Assembly (NCBI GenBank): GCA_964540515.1
Contig: CAZIMS010000006.1
Coordinates: 1-64,000 of the forward strand
Direction of reading: 5' to 3'
DNA length: 64,000 nt
Origin: JAOAGA01 sp964540515
Lineage (GTDB): Bacteria; CALINM01
A model generated the notes under the pieces. It was given only the letters and a program-made list of their open reading frames with translations. It was not told the origin of the DNA and ran no database searches. Shown piece after piece: positions 16,487 through 24,794 of this stretch. The first letter of the stretch is position 1. The number at the start of each line of letters is the position of its first letter. The translations under genes and the position numbers were made by a program.

Positions 16487-17220
16487 TACCACACCTTGTG
16501 AACTGTAATATCAATGTTTTTGAGTATTTCATTATCTCTCACAACCACACCTGAAGGCTCAATTGTACCTTTATCATACCGACCGTACAAATCTCCTACC
16601 TTTGGTGGTCCGCCAAACTTATCCCTTGCAGCAAGATAATAGGTTCCGCCTTTAGGTAAAAATACGATATATTTGCCATCAGGTCCTGTTGGACTTGATA
16701 CAAACTTAGGTCTCTCGGACATCTGAATATGGTCATAGACATGAACCCTTGCATTAGCAACAGGCTTACCATCAGCATCGAGAATACGCCCTTCTATACC
16801 AGTTTTTTTGGATAAATCGGGAGATGAGATGGCTATATCTTTGGTCTCTCCGATCTTCTGAAAAACTTTAATGTTTTTTTCTATAACCTCACCACTTTCC
16901 TTAACTATCACAGGGCCTATAACCTCACTCTTTAGATCTCCTACCTCAACAGGTCCTGCAACCTCACCTGTTTTTCTCATTCTGGCAACAAGAAAGTACT
17001 TACCTGGTGGTAGAGTGATAGAAAAGTTACCCTCTTCATCAGTTAGAGCATCTGCAAAGGCAGGTCCCTTTAAATCCATCCCTTCCTTATAGACATATAC
17101 ATAGATCTTTTCCAAGGGTTTATAGACCATCCCCTTGATACCACCTTTTTCCTTTTTTTTCTCGCAGGCAAAAACAAAGAGTGTTATTAAAATTAGTAAA
17201 AAAATTGTAAATTTCCTCAT
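16486..17220 (-). CDS. Lipoprotein with two carboxypeptidase-regulatory-like domains
   Basis: 244 aa. Signal MRKFTIFLLILITLFVFAC, lipobox VFAC, then a Lys/Glu linker. Two Ig-like CarboxypepD_reg domains follow: residues about 27-110 (GIKGMVYKPL, TDEEGNFSITLPPGKYFLVAR) and about 140-240 (GIEGRILDADGKPVANARVHVYDH, GPDGKYIVFLPKGGTYYLAAR). Such domains act as beta-sandwich spacers or binding modules on the cell surface or in the periplasm. It is the second gene of the array after the EB_dh-like lipoprotein, and its stop overlaps the HEAT gene start. Confidence 0.85.
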   Translation of the reverse strand: MRKFTIFLLILITLFVFACEKKKEKGGIKGMVYKPLEKIYVYVYKEGMDLKGPAFADALTDEEGNFSITLPPGKYFLVARMRKTGEVAGPVEVGDLKSEVIGPVIVKESGEVIEKNIKVFQKIGETKDIAISSPDLSKKTGIEGRILDADGKPVANARVHVYDHIQMSERPKFVSSPTGPDGKYIVFLPKGGTYYLAARDKFGGPPKVGDLYGRYDKGTIEPSGVVVRDNEILKNIDITVHKVW

Positions 17221-17243
17221 AAACTCCTCACAAGTTATTCACT

Positions 17244-18137
17244 TTAATCAAATACTGCACTAAATGTATCGGTAATACTATGGTTTACATGAGTCCCGTC
17301 AAATAGTGCAAGGGATAGAGATATTCTATCACCTTTTTTAACATCCTTTAATCTCAAAAATTCTAAGGGTATCTTTATATCCGCAGACCATTGATTTATT
17401 CTATATACCATCTTGCCTTCAAAGTAATTATTATCAGGACTCAGAATAAAAAGCTCTTTTTCTTTAAAAACTGATTTGTCATCCTTACCCATGATTTGAT
17501 AAAGATATAGAGATGACATTTTACCAGTTGCCCTCTCTGAGTTGAAGATAAAAAACTCTTTATTATTAGGATTTCTCTTTCCTTCTTTCCCCAGCATACC
17601 AGTAATTACTCTACCCTGACTTTTTGCAGAACGTAATAAAATTATAGGATTATTCTCTTTATCATTAAACATCCTGTAGTCAGAAACAAACTTTCCTCTA
17701 TCAATCTCCCAGTTTGTCATATGACAGGTTAAGGCACAATTAAAATCAGGCTTATTTGAAAAAACAATGGAAATACCATCATCTTTACCTTCTATCAAAG
17801 CACCTTCTCTCCAAAAGGAGCTTTTACTGTCTTTTGTAAGGTCTCTCCAGCTAATCTTAAGATAAATATATCTATCATCATAAGTAGCATTAATAAACCC
17901 CTTTAACGGAGGCACTATCTCTCCTCCATGATGGCAAGACTTTGATGAGACTGGAATTGTCTCCTCACCCCAGTCAATCAAGCTTAAGTGTCTCTCACCA
18001 CCACGGGCCACAAACTGATAGGTAGAGGAACTTTCCCCATTAATCTTTGATATCGTAAGATAATCATTTCTTATAACATACTGGGGTTTACAGGAATAGG
18101 CAAATAAGATAATTATAAAACCTAACCATATTTTCAC
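17244..18137 (-). CDS. Heme-binding (ethylbenzene-dehydrogenase-like) lipoprotein
   Basis: About 297 aa and the first gene of the 14-kb minus array. The N-terminus MKIWLGFIIILFAYSC is a lipoprotein signal. The mature region matches the EB_dh/cytochrome c-552-like heme-binding beta-sandwich (INATYDDRYIYLKISWRD, DDGISIVFSN, WSADIKIPLEFLRLKD). A CALTCH sequence (about residues 134-139) is a CX3CH heme-c-like motif, and a CHHGG lies about 65 residues earlier. It is probably a periplasmic electron carrier. GTG 18137 is chosen because it frames the signal peptide; TTG 18155 is possible. Redox partner unknown. Confidence 0.75.
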   Translation of the reverse strand: MKIWLGFIIILFAYSCKPQYVIRNDYLTISKINGESSSTYQFVARGGERHLSLIDWGEETIPVSSKSCHHGGEIVPPLKGFINATYDDRYIYLKISWRDLTKDSKSSFWREGALIEGKDDGISIVFSNKPDFNCALTCHMTNWEIDRGKFVSDYRMFNDKENNPIILLRSAKSQGRVITGMLGKEGKRNPNNKEFFIFNSERATGKMSSLYLYQIMGKDDKSVFKEKELFILSPDNNYFEGKMVYRINQWSADIKIPLEFLRLKDVKKGDRISLSLALFDGTHVNHSITDTFSAVFD

Positions 18138-18198
18138 GTTTTTAATAAAAAGCAAGATAAATGCCAGTTGCCATCTTTAATAAAAGTTTTTCGATATA

Positions 18199-18226
18199 TT
18201 GTAAATTCTAAACTTTCTGATATAAT
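18199..18226 (+). promoter_or_regulatory. Leaderless promoter of the pilin operon
   Basis: TTGTAA (18199-18204), a 16-bp spacer and TATAAT (18221-18226). The ATG at 18235 is 8 nt after the -10 box, so the transcript would have almost no leader. Confidence 0.6.
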
Positions 18227-18234
18227 TACATAAA

Positions 18235-18687
18235 ATGATAAAATTTAAGGGCTTTACCCTTATTGAGTTTGTTTTAATCTTAATAATTATTGCTATTATC
18301 TCTGTAGTAATCATTACTTCTTTAAGGCAACCACAAGATACAGCCGTAGAATTAGCAGCTAAGAAGGTAGCGAATGACATTATATATGTGAGGGAAAGAG
18401 CCATGGCTTCATCGAAAACTCATAAAATATATATAAATACACCAGATAGGTTTAGAGCAGGTTTTGGAAATTATACTCTTATTACTAATCCAGATAATAA
18501 CTCCCCCTTTGATATAAATATTTCAAGAAGTTATCCTAACGTATCTTTTTTCAGAAACTACTCCGTAAGATTTGACCCCTTAGGGATAGGTAGATTTAAC
18601 ACTATGACATCTATAGAGTTAAGAGCCGGCACTAAATCTAAGATTATTAAGATTACACCACTTACAGGTAGAGTCTATGTACAGTAA
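18235..18687 (+). CDS. Type IV prepilin-like protein (GspH/FimT type)
   Basis: 150 aa. Short basic leader MIKFKG and cleavage before FTLIEFVLILIIIAIISVV, the class III signal recognised by PilD, with Glu at +5. Followed by a globular GspH/FimT-like domain containing the helix ELAAKKVANDIIYVRERAM and a C-terminal KITPLTGRVYVQ, typical of pseudopilin H. First gene of a five-gene plus-strand operon; its end overlaps the next prepilin by 11 nt. Probably a minor pilin of an MSHA-like or type II secretion-like system. Confidence 0.9.
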   Translation: MIKFKGFTLIEFVLILIIIAIISVVIITSLRQPQDTAVELAAKKVANDIIYVRERAMASSKTHKIYINTPDRFRAGFGNYTLITNPDNNSPFDINISRSYPNVSFFRNYSVRFDPLGIGRFNTMTSIELRAGTKSKIIKITPLTGRVYVQ

Positions 18688-19060
18688 TAAAAATCTTGGA
18701 TTTACTATGATTGAAGTAATAATAATAATATTGATTCTTGCTATAGCTGTCCCAGCTATAATCTTTCCTGTTTATGAATCAAGCAAAGAAAGCTATAAAA
18801 GTGAAGAACATCTAAAGGGACTTTTTTTAGCAGAAGGAAAGGCAGAGGAGCTAACAAGATTTAAAAATATCTCTGGATTTAATAGGACTGTTAATAGAAC
18901 GATTACAAATAAATTTAATGATGTTGTAAGTGGCTTTAATAGAACTGTTACTTATTCACCCTACTCAAGCTGGAGGGGAGTTTTTGTAATTACCGTATCA
19001 AAGGCAAATATTGAACCTATAAAAATTACCACTTGGTTTACAAGATACTCATCCCTATGA
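18677..19060 (+). CDS. Type IV prepilin-like minor pilin
   Basis: 127 aa. Leader MYSNKNLG, then FTMIEVIIIILILAIAVPAII with Glu at +5, the N-methylation/cleavage motif. The short head (about 100 aa) has an EEHLKGLFLAEGKAEEL helix, as in MshD/PilV-type minor pilins. It overlaps the previous gene by 11 nt and the next by an ATGA, so the operon is translationally coupled. Precise pilin type is not clear. Confidence 0.87.
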   Translation: MYSNKNLGFTMIEVIIIILILAIAVPAIIFPVYESSKESYKSEEHLKGLFLAEGKAEELTRFKNISGFNRTVNRTITNKFNDVVSGFNRTVTYSPYSSWRGVFVITVSKANIEPIKITTWFTRYSSL

Positions 19061-19527
19061 AAAAGAAAGGTTTTACATTATTAGAAGTTGTCTTAGTAGT
19101 CCTTTTGATAGGCATTATTGCCGGATTTATAGGGGGTTTTCTCTATCAAGAGATTAATTTTTACAACTTACTAATCCCTCGTAGAGAGGTTAAGATAGAA
19201 AATAAGCTTATTTTTGAGAGAATATTAAAAGAGATAAAAGATGCCTATAAAAATAGCTACAACAGTGGGAATAATATAAGATTTAAGATACCCTACACGA
19301 CTTTTAAAGGCTATACATCTGTAAGGATTTACTTAAGTAGCAATAAAATATACCTCTCAACAAATGGTAACCCTGCAACAGTAATAGGAGATAAGGTTAC
19401 TTACTTTAATCTAACCTCTATTAGATGGTATCCAGAGAGAGATTTAGTTAGGGTTCGGCTTGTATCGAATGTAAATAATAACACTCTGGAGCAACAGACA
19501 GAAATTTTCTTAAGGAATACAAGATGA
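19057..19527 (+). CDS. Type IV prepilin-like protein (MshO/PilW-like)
   Basis: 156 aa from the ATG at 19057 (MKKKG then FTLLEVVLVVLLIGIIAGF), with the +5 Glu. ATGA overlap with the preceding gene supports this start over the longer in-frame one at 19033. The head has an IENKLIFERILKEIKDAY helix and ends QQTEIFLRNTR, in keeping with GspJ/PilW/MshO-type minor pilins. It overlaps the next gene by 4 nt. Confidence 0.87.
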   Translation: MKKKGFTLLEVVLVVLLIGIIAGFIGGFLYQEINFYNLLIPRREVKIENKLIFERILKEIKDAYKNSYNSGNNIRFKIPYTTFKGYTSVRIYLSSNKIYLSTNGNPATVIGDKVTYFNLTSIRWYPERDLVRVRLVSNVNNNTLEQQTEIFLRNTR

Positions 19528-20315
19528 TTAGTAAAGGATTTGCTGCTGTTAATGTTATCATTGCTTTAATCATAATCTCTTTGTTAGCTCTATTTTTTAC
19601 TAATTTAATTTCTGTAGGTTCCAACTTAGTAACAGACAAGTTTTTTAGTGTTAGAGCCTATTACTCAGCTCAAGCTGGTTTTGAAAATGCAAAGAGAAGA
19701 CTATCTCAAAACTATAACTGGTATTATCTAAAAGAGGACACCCTTGAAAGTAGGAGCGATAATCTTGATGGAAGCTCCTTTAGAACACTAATATATCTTC
19801 CAGCTACAGCCTTGACAAAACATATAAATAAAAACAAAACTTCAATGGATGTATTTGATACCTCACGATTTCCTAACTCTAATATTTTATTGCTAATTGA
19901 TAGTGAACAAATTCTCTGCACGGGGAAAACAACAACCTCTTTTACAGGCTGCACAAGGGGGTATAACGGTACCACCCAAGATAAACATGATTCAGGTGCC
20001 TTTGTATTTCAAGTAGCTACAGTAACCTCTGTAAATACTTCTCAAGGTACAATCACAGTGAATAACAATGAAAAATTTTTAAACTCTGGCATTTTAGCTA
20101 TAGACAATGACCCTTCCTTTGGAACTCCTGCTGAAGTTACATATACAGACAAGAGTGCTAACATTTTTTGGGGCTGTGATGATTTTAGTTGGTATACATC
20201 TGGAACATACTATGTGATAAACTCTCCTTTAGATCTTAGAGAACAAATTGAGCTTGTCTCTGAAGGCTCATACAGGGGCATAACAAAAAAAATTAATATA
20301 ACCCTTTCAAGGTAG
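19524..20315 (+). CDS. PilX/MshP-like pilus assembly protein
   Basis: 263 aa. The N-terminus MISKG then FAAVNVIIALIIISLLALFF looks like a prepilin but has Asn instead of Glu at +5, as in GspK/PilX-type tip subunits that lack this residue. The helix continues into RAYYSAQAGFENAKRRL, the PilX/MshP hallmark. The C-terminal domain is beta-rich, including a TCTGCT-like CTGKTTTSFTGCTRGYNGT segment with two cysteines that could pair. Likely a tip or priming minor pilin for the fibre encoded here. Confidence 0.85.
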   Translation: MISKGFAAVNVIIALIIISLLALFFTNLISVGSNLVTDKFFSVRAYYSAQAGFENAKRRLSQNYNWYYLKEDTLESRSDNLDGSSFRTLIYLPATALTKHINKNKTSMDVFDTSRFPNSNILLLIDSEQILCTGKTTTSFTGCTRGYNGTTQDKHDSGAFVFQVATVTSVNTSQGTITVNNNEKFLNSGILAIDNDPSFGTPAEVTYTDKSANIFWGCDDFSWYTSGTYYVINSPLDLREQIELVSEGSYRGITKKINITLSR

Positions 20316-20324
20316 GTTGAGATT

Positions 20325-22001
20325 ATGAAAAGATTATTAATTTTATTCTTTGCCATTTTTATTTTTTATACTGAATCAGAGGCCGCAAGAAGTTTTACTG
20401 TCACAAATTTAGCTGGTACTTCTGTAAATTATTATATGAGAGATGTAGTTACTATGACCCTTCGCGTGACAAATACAAATACACCTCCCGATACAAATGA
20501 CGGAATACGCATAGTTAGGGTTACCTATCCAGCTGGTATGACTGTAAATACAACAGGGCACATTGCTCCTACAGGATGGACAGTTGCTGTTGATATAGCA
20601 AATAATAGAGTAACTTTTACTACAAATACCGATCCATATATCTCAGGTCAATTTAGAGATTTTGAAATTAGCCTTACTCCTCAAGCGGCAACAACAGATG
20701 TAGCTCAAGTTTTAACGGAAGTTAGGGTAACTTATGTATCTACTAGAAGAGTAACAGTTAGTCCTGTAAATAATGTGGCATGGACAAGAAGGGGTCTTAA
20801 GATTACCTCCATGGTTGCAAGCCCTGATTTACTTAGCTCCGGTGACCCCTTTACTCTTACAATAACTGTTCAAAATGTATCCTCCGCAACCCAAACTACC
20901 ATTACAGCAAATCCTAATCCTCCCTCAGAGACACAAACAGGTGGTTTTAACCCTTCTACCTCAAGCAACCCATCCATAGCCTCTCTTGCAGTTTTACAGA
21001 CAGCTAACCTTGTATATAACTACACAACTCAAACAAATGATGAGGGCTCTGTTTATTTTACCTGTAACGTTAGAAATGGCGCTAATAATACTACCGGAAT
21101 ATCTACAAACTCTAATATAGTTTATATAGGAAGATTTTACGCAAATATAACCTATACGCCCATATGTCCCCTAAGCGGTGAGACAATAACAGTAACTATG
21201 ACTGTAACTAATACAAATACTTTTAGCTTGTCAAATGTTGTCCCCACATTGACCACATCTGGTACGGCAACTTTAACTTTACTATCCGGTCCAACTCCCG
21301 CATCCATAGCAACCTTAAGTAGTGGTGGAGGTACTGGTACATTTACCTATACCTATAGGGTAACAGGTAATTTTGATTCTACTTTTCTTTTTTCTGGATA
21401 TGCGGTAGGTCAGAAAACAACTCCACCTACAGGCACAAGACAAACACCTACTTATACCACTGCAGTAGATTATCTAAGAGAGTACTCTTTAAATATTAGT
21501 CCCTCTGCTGTTGTAAGCAACTCAAAGGGGTTCTTCTTACATTTTACATTATATAATAGAGCTAATAATCTCTGTCCAGTAGATAGTAATTATAATATAA
21601 AAAGATTAACCGTTACCATCCCTCCAAGCTTTAGCTACTCTTCGATCAATTCTTCTTACATCGTTGGAAATAATATAACAAATCCAGCTGACCCAAACTA
21701 TGAATATTACACAGAAAACTGGACAATATCGGATAGCTCAAATCAGATTACCTTTAGCTCAAACAACGTTACTTTCGATCTACCTGCTATGAGAGATGGA
21801 GATTTTTCAATATTTATAGTTAGTGCCCCTACTGTTAACTCTGATACAAATTTTACCTTCTCATCGACATTAGAAAATAATAAGGGCACAATAATTAATC
21901 AAACTGGTAGTAACGTCCAGCTTAGAGTACAACCTGACTCTACAGGAATGACGAGAAAACCTGTTCCTACCAAAGGTGGTGTCAGAGAAAGGCATGATTA
22001 A
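20325..22001 (+). CDS. Large secreted beta-sandwich (DUF11/CARDB-like) surface protein
   Basis: 558 aa, with signal MKRLLILFFAIFIFYTESEA. The mature part is Thr/Asn/Ser-rich and made of about four Ig-like domains with DUF11/CARDB strands: FTVTNLAGTSVNYYMRDVVTM, SSGDPFTLTITVQNVSS, LSGETITVTMTVTNTNTFS, and a C-terminal NITNPADPNYEYYTENW domain. By position it resembles the large surface protein ending MSHA-type operons (MshQ), though I do not see MshQ sequence features. Probably a pilus-associated adhesin or coat protein. Gap of only 9 nt from the preceding gene. Confidence 0.75.
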   Translation: MKRLLILFFAIFIFYTESEAARSFTVTNLAGTSVNYYMRDVVTMTLRVTNTNTPPDTNDGIRIVRVTYPAGMTVNTTGHIAPTGWTVAVDIANNRVTFTTNTDPYISGQFRDFEISLTPQAATTDVAQVLTEVRVTYVSTRRVTVSPVNNVAWTRRGLKITSMVASPDLLSSGDPFTLTITVQNVSSATQTTITANPNPPSETQTGGFNPSTSSNPSIASLAVLQTANLVYNYTTQTNDEGSVYFTCNVRNGANNTTGISTNSNIVYIGRFYANITYTPICPLSGETITVTMTVTNTNTFSLSNVVPTLTTSGTATLTLLSGPTPASIATLSSGGGTGTFTYTYRVTGNFDSTFLFSGYAVGQKTTPPTGTRQTPTYTTAVDYLREYSLNISPSAVVSNSKGFFLHFTLYNRANNLCPVDSNYNIKRLTVTIPPSFSYSSINSSYIVGNNITNPADPNYEYYTENWTISDSSNQITFSSNNVTFDLPAMRDGDFSIFIVSAPTVNSDTNFTFSSTLENNKGTIINQTGSNVQLRVQPDSTGMTRKPVPTKGGVRERHD

Positions 22002-22036
22002 ATGTTTTTTTAAATACCAAAAATTATAAAGAAAAC

Positions 22037-22064
22037 TTGCTATATATTTATTATCTTCTATAAT
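22037..22064 (+). promoter_or_regulatory. Leaderless promoter of the CPA2 antiporter
   Basis: TTGCTA (22037-22042), a 16-bp spacer and TATAAT (22059-22064). The ATG follows at 22072, at or within a base of the expected start site. Confidence 0.6.
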
Positions 22065-22071
22065 CTTTCTT

Positions 22072-24057
22072 ATGGAATTTCTTGGAATTTTAGAGATTAT
22101 CTTTATTGTTTCGGCTGTTATTGTCTTTATCTTAACAAAAGTTAAGGTGCCATCATTAGTTGGCTTTTTGATTGCTGGTATCTTAATCGGTCCTTCTTCT
22201 TTAGGGATAATTACAAATACACACAATATTGAGGTTATAGCTGAGGTAGGTGTGGTACTACTACTCTTCTCAATAGGCATTGAGTTTTCAATGAAAAAGC
22301 TCCTAAAAATTAAAAGATTGGTCTTTGGAGGTGGCTTTCTCCAGATTTTAATAACAACTTTTTTTATATTGATATTTTCTTTTTATTTTCTCAAAAATAT
22401 AAAAATCGCTCTTTTCTTAGGTTTTTTAATCTCATTAAGTAGCACCGCTGTAATCCTCAAAATCCTTGCCGATAAAGGAGATATAGATACACCTCATGGC
22501 AAAATAATGGTAGGGATACTAATCTTTCAGGACCTTTTTGTAGTAGTTTTGATGCTTCTTATCCCTTTACTTGCTGGAGAGGATATAACTACTCAAGAGA
22601 TTTTCTTAAAAGTGGCTAAGGCATTTTTAATTATCCTTTTTGTTTTCATTAGCTCAAGGGTTATCTTCCCCTACTTTCTCCATCAAATTGTAAAAACAAA
22701 GAGTCGAGAGCTTTTTATTATAAGCATTATAGTAATTTGTCTTGGTATCGCTATTCTTACTTCCTATATGGGACTGTCTCTTGCCTTAGGTGCTTTTCTT
22801 GCTGGACTTATAATATCAGAATCTGAATACGCCCATCAGGCTTTATCTGATATCTTACCCTTTAAAGAAAGTTTTATGGGTCTTTTTTTCGTATCCGTAG
22901 GGATGCTAATGAACCTAAATTTTATTTATGAAAATTTTTTATTGATAACAAGCAGTCTTTTCATAGTTATTTTTATAAAAGTACTTGCTCTTCTTATTGT
23001 TATGTTTATCTTAAAGACTTCTCAAAGAGTTTCTATCATCTCATCTTTAAGTCTCGCTCAGATAGGAGAGTTTTCTTTCGTCTTAGCCTTCGCAGCAAAG
23101 GAGTCAAACTTAATTGGAGACAATATTTACCAGCTAATTCTATCTGTTACAGTAATTACAATGATACTCTCCCCTTTTATGATTAGCCTTGCCTACAGGC
23201 TCTCAGAAAACACTGAAAGGTTAAACATCCTCAAAAAGTTTTTTAAAAATATCAAGGACCACGAAGAAATAAAGGCAATTAAGAAAAGCGACCACGTAAT
23301 TATAATAGGCTTTGGTTTAAATGGCAGAAATTTAGCAAAAATTTTAAAAGATTTAAACATACCCTATGTAATCCTTGATACCAACAGCGTTAGTGTGTCA
23401 GAGATGAAAAAGAAAGGAGAGCCCATATATTTCGGCGATGGAACAAGTATAGATGTTTTAAGACATTTAGGCCTTGATAGAGCAAGAGCGGTAGTAATTG
23501 CTATTTCTGATGCCTCAGCCACAAGAAGGATGGTCTCGATAATAAGAAAAGAGAATAGTATGATCTATATAATAGTTAGAACACGGTACTTAGCAGAGGT
23601 GGAGGATTTAAGAAAATTAGGAGCCAATGAAATCATTCCAGAAGAGTATGAGACCTCCATAGAGATATCGTCAAGAGTCCTTAAATATTATCATTTTCCA
23701 TCAAACATCATCTATGATGTTGCTGAAAAACTTAGGGAAGATAATTATAAGGCCTTAAGGAGAGTAACTATTCCAAAACATAGTTTATACGACCATACAG
23801 CTGCTTTAAAAGAGCTTATTATAGATAGCTATTATGTCACAGGTAGATGTAGCATAATGAACAAAAGCATAAGAGAGCTTGACATCAGAAAAAAAACGAA
23901 TGTTACTATAGTTGCCATAAAAAGAGGCAATGATATAATTGTTAACCCCGACCCAGACTTTGAATTTTTAGAACATGATGTTATAATATTTATAGGCAAA
24001 AGTAGTGATATTAATAAAGCAATTACATACTTTAATAATGTCTGCAGTATTGGATAA
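22072..24057 (+). CDS. CPA2 monovalent cation:proton antiporter, KefB-like
   Basis: 661 aa. Residues about 1-380 are a Na+/H+-exchanger-type membrane domain of about 12 helices (LVGFLIAGILIGPSSLG, SLSSTAVILKILADKG, LGLSLALGAFLAGLIIS-like, LSLAQIGEFSFVLAFAAKE). Residues about 403-525 are a TrkA-N/RCK domain with the Rossmann motif GFGLNGRNLAKIL, and about 570-661 a TrkA-C domain. It would export K+ or Na+ in exchange for protons, gated by nucleotide binding. Stands alone with its own leaderless-type promoter. Confidence 0.92.
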   Translation: MEFLGILEIIFIVSAVIVFILTKVKVPSLVGFLIAGILIGPSSLGIITNTHNIEVIAEVGVVLLLFSIGIEFSMKKLLKIKRLVFGGGFLQILITTFFILIFSFYFLKNIKIALFLGFLISLSSTAVILKILADKGDIDTPHGKIMVGILIFQDLFVVVLMLLIPLLAGEDITTQEIFLKVAKAFLIILFVFISSRVIFPYFLHQIVKTKSRELFIISIIVICLGIAILTSYMGLSLALGAFLAGLIISESEYAHQALSDILPFKESFMGLFFVSVGMLMNLNFIYENFLLITSSLFIVIFIKVLALLIVMFILKTSQRVSIISSLSLAQIGEFSFVLAFAAKESNLIGDNIYQLILSVTVITMILSPFMISLAYRLSENTERLNILKKFFKNIKDHEEIKAIKKSDHVIIIGFGLNGRNLAKILKDLNIPYVILDTNSVSVSEMKKKGEPIYFGDGTSIDVLRHLGLDRARAVVIAISDASATRRMVSIIRKENSMIYIIVRTRYLAEVEDLRKLGANEIIPEEYETSIEISSRVLKYYHFPSNIIYDVAEKLREDNYKALRRVTIPKHSLYDHTAALKELIIDSYYVTGRCSIMNKSIRELDIRKKTNVTIVAIKRGNDIIVNPDPDFEFLEHDVIIFIGKSSDINKAITYFNNVCSIG

Positions 24058-24080
24058 AGATAATGACTTTATATTTAAAA

Positions 24081-24121
24081 AGTTTTAATGTATATTTTGA
24101 ACGAGAAGAGTTTTAATGTAT
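24081..24121 (+). repeat. 13-nt direct repeat upstream of the rhodanese gene
   Basis: AGTTTTAATGTAT occurs at 24081-24093 and again at 24109-24121, 28 nt start to start, just before the Shine-Dalgarno. It may be a pair of regulator half-sites or a duplicated promoter element. Confidence 0.45.
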
Positions 24122-24141
24122 TTTAATAAAGGAGGTAAAAT

Positions 24142-24612
24142 ATGAAAAAAGTAAGTTTTTCTATCCTACTGCTGGTATTTGTGTTAGTAGCTCAAGGTTA
24201 TGCCTTTGATTCAAACATGGCAAAAAGGTTTGATATGATGTTTTCCCAACTGACTCCAGAGATGATTGCAAAAAGACCCTGTGAGGTCAATGCAAAACAA
24301 TTTTTTGAGATGATTAAGAAAAATGAAGATTTTCTTGTGTTAGATATAAGAACCCCTCAAGAAATGGAAGTAGTTGGGATAACCTTAAAGAACACCTTAA
24401 AAATACCTATGAATGACCTTTTCAAAGAAGAAAATCTTAAAAAACTTCCTGCTGAAAAGAAAATCATTGTTGTATGCCATACAGGCACAAGGGCAGCTGC
24501 TGCTACAATGGCTTTGAGAGCAGTTGGCTTTGTAAATGCCTTTATGTTCAAAGGTGGAATAATTGAGCTCTCTGCAGAGGCTGGAAGAAGCGTAGTTGGT
24601 GTACTTTGGTAA
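24142..24612 (+). CDS. Periplasmic rhodanese-domain protein
   Basis: 156 aa. Sec signal MKKVSFSILLLVFVLVAQGYA. The mature part is a single rhodanese domain: FLVLDIRTPQEMEVVGI, the active-site loop VVCHTGTRAAAATMAL with the catalytic cysteine, and FMFKGGIIELS. It would transfer sulfane sulfur or hold a persulfide outside the cytoplasm. Strong AAAGGAGG at 24127-24134 precedes the ATG. Monocistronic: a direct repeat upstream and a hairpin-T-tract terminator at 24620 define it. Confidence 0.9.
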   Translation: MKKVSFSILLLVFVLVAQGYAFDSNMAKRFDMMFSQLTPEMIAKRPCEVNAKQFFEMIKKNEDFLVLDIRTPQEMEVVGITLKNTLKIPMNDLFKEENLKKLPAEKKIIVVCHTGTRAAAATMALRAVGFVNAFMFKGGIIELSAEAGRSVVGVLW

Positions 24613-24619
24613 AAAAATT

Positions 24620-24662
24620 AGGCACTAAGTAGGATATCCCTCTTAGTGCCTATCTTTTTTTT
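24620..24662 (+). terminator. Rho-independent terminator after the rhodanese gene
   Basis: Perfect stem AGGCACTAAG / CTTAGTGCCT (24620-24629 and 24642-24651) with a 12-nt loop, followed by ATCTTTTTTTT. Confidence 0.9.
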
Positions 24663-24736
24663 CAGACATCTATACCATCTGATTACTAAATATTCATATA
24701 AATTGAGATTTTTCCATATATACCTTCGAGGTTTGC

Positions 24737-24764
24737 TTGAAAATTAAAATTTTCCAGCTATAAT
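24737..24764 (+). promoter_or_regulatory. katG promoter
   Basis: TTGAAA (24737-24742), a 16-bp spacer and TATAAT (24759-24764), with about 23 nt of leader containing the Shine-Dalgarno. The -10 lies in an imperfect inverted repeat, GCTATAATTTTAGC, which could be a PerR/Fur-type operator; that reading is speculative. Confidence 0.55.
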
Positions 24765-24794
24765 TTTAGCTAAGATTTTTTAAAGGAGGTATAT

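Noticed and set aside
8918..18137. nos (nitrous oxide reductase) operon
   Set aside because: NosD-like and NosR-like parts are present, but there is no nosZ, nosF, nosY or nosL.
22072..24057. Could the RCK-bearing antiporter be the TrkA partner of the TrkH-like gene at 63479?
   Set aside because: The RCK domains are fused to a complete CPA2 antiporter, and the genes are 40 kb apart.
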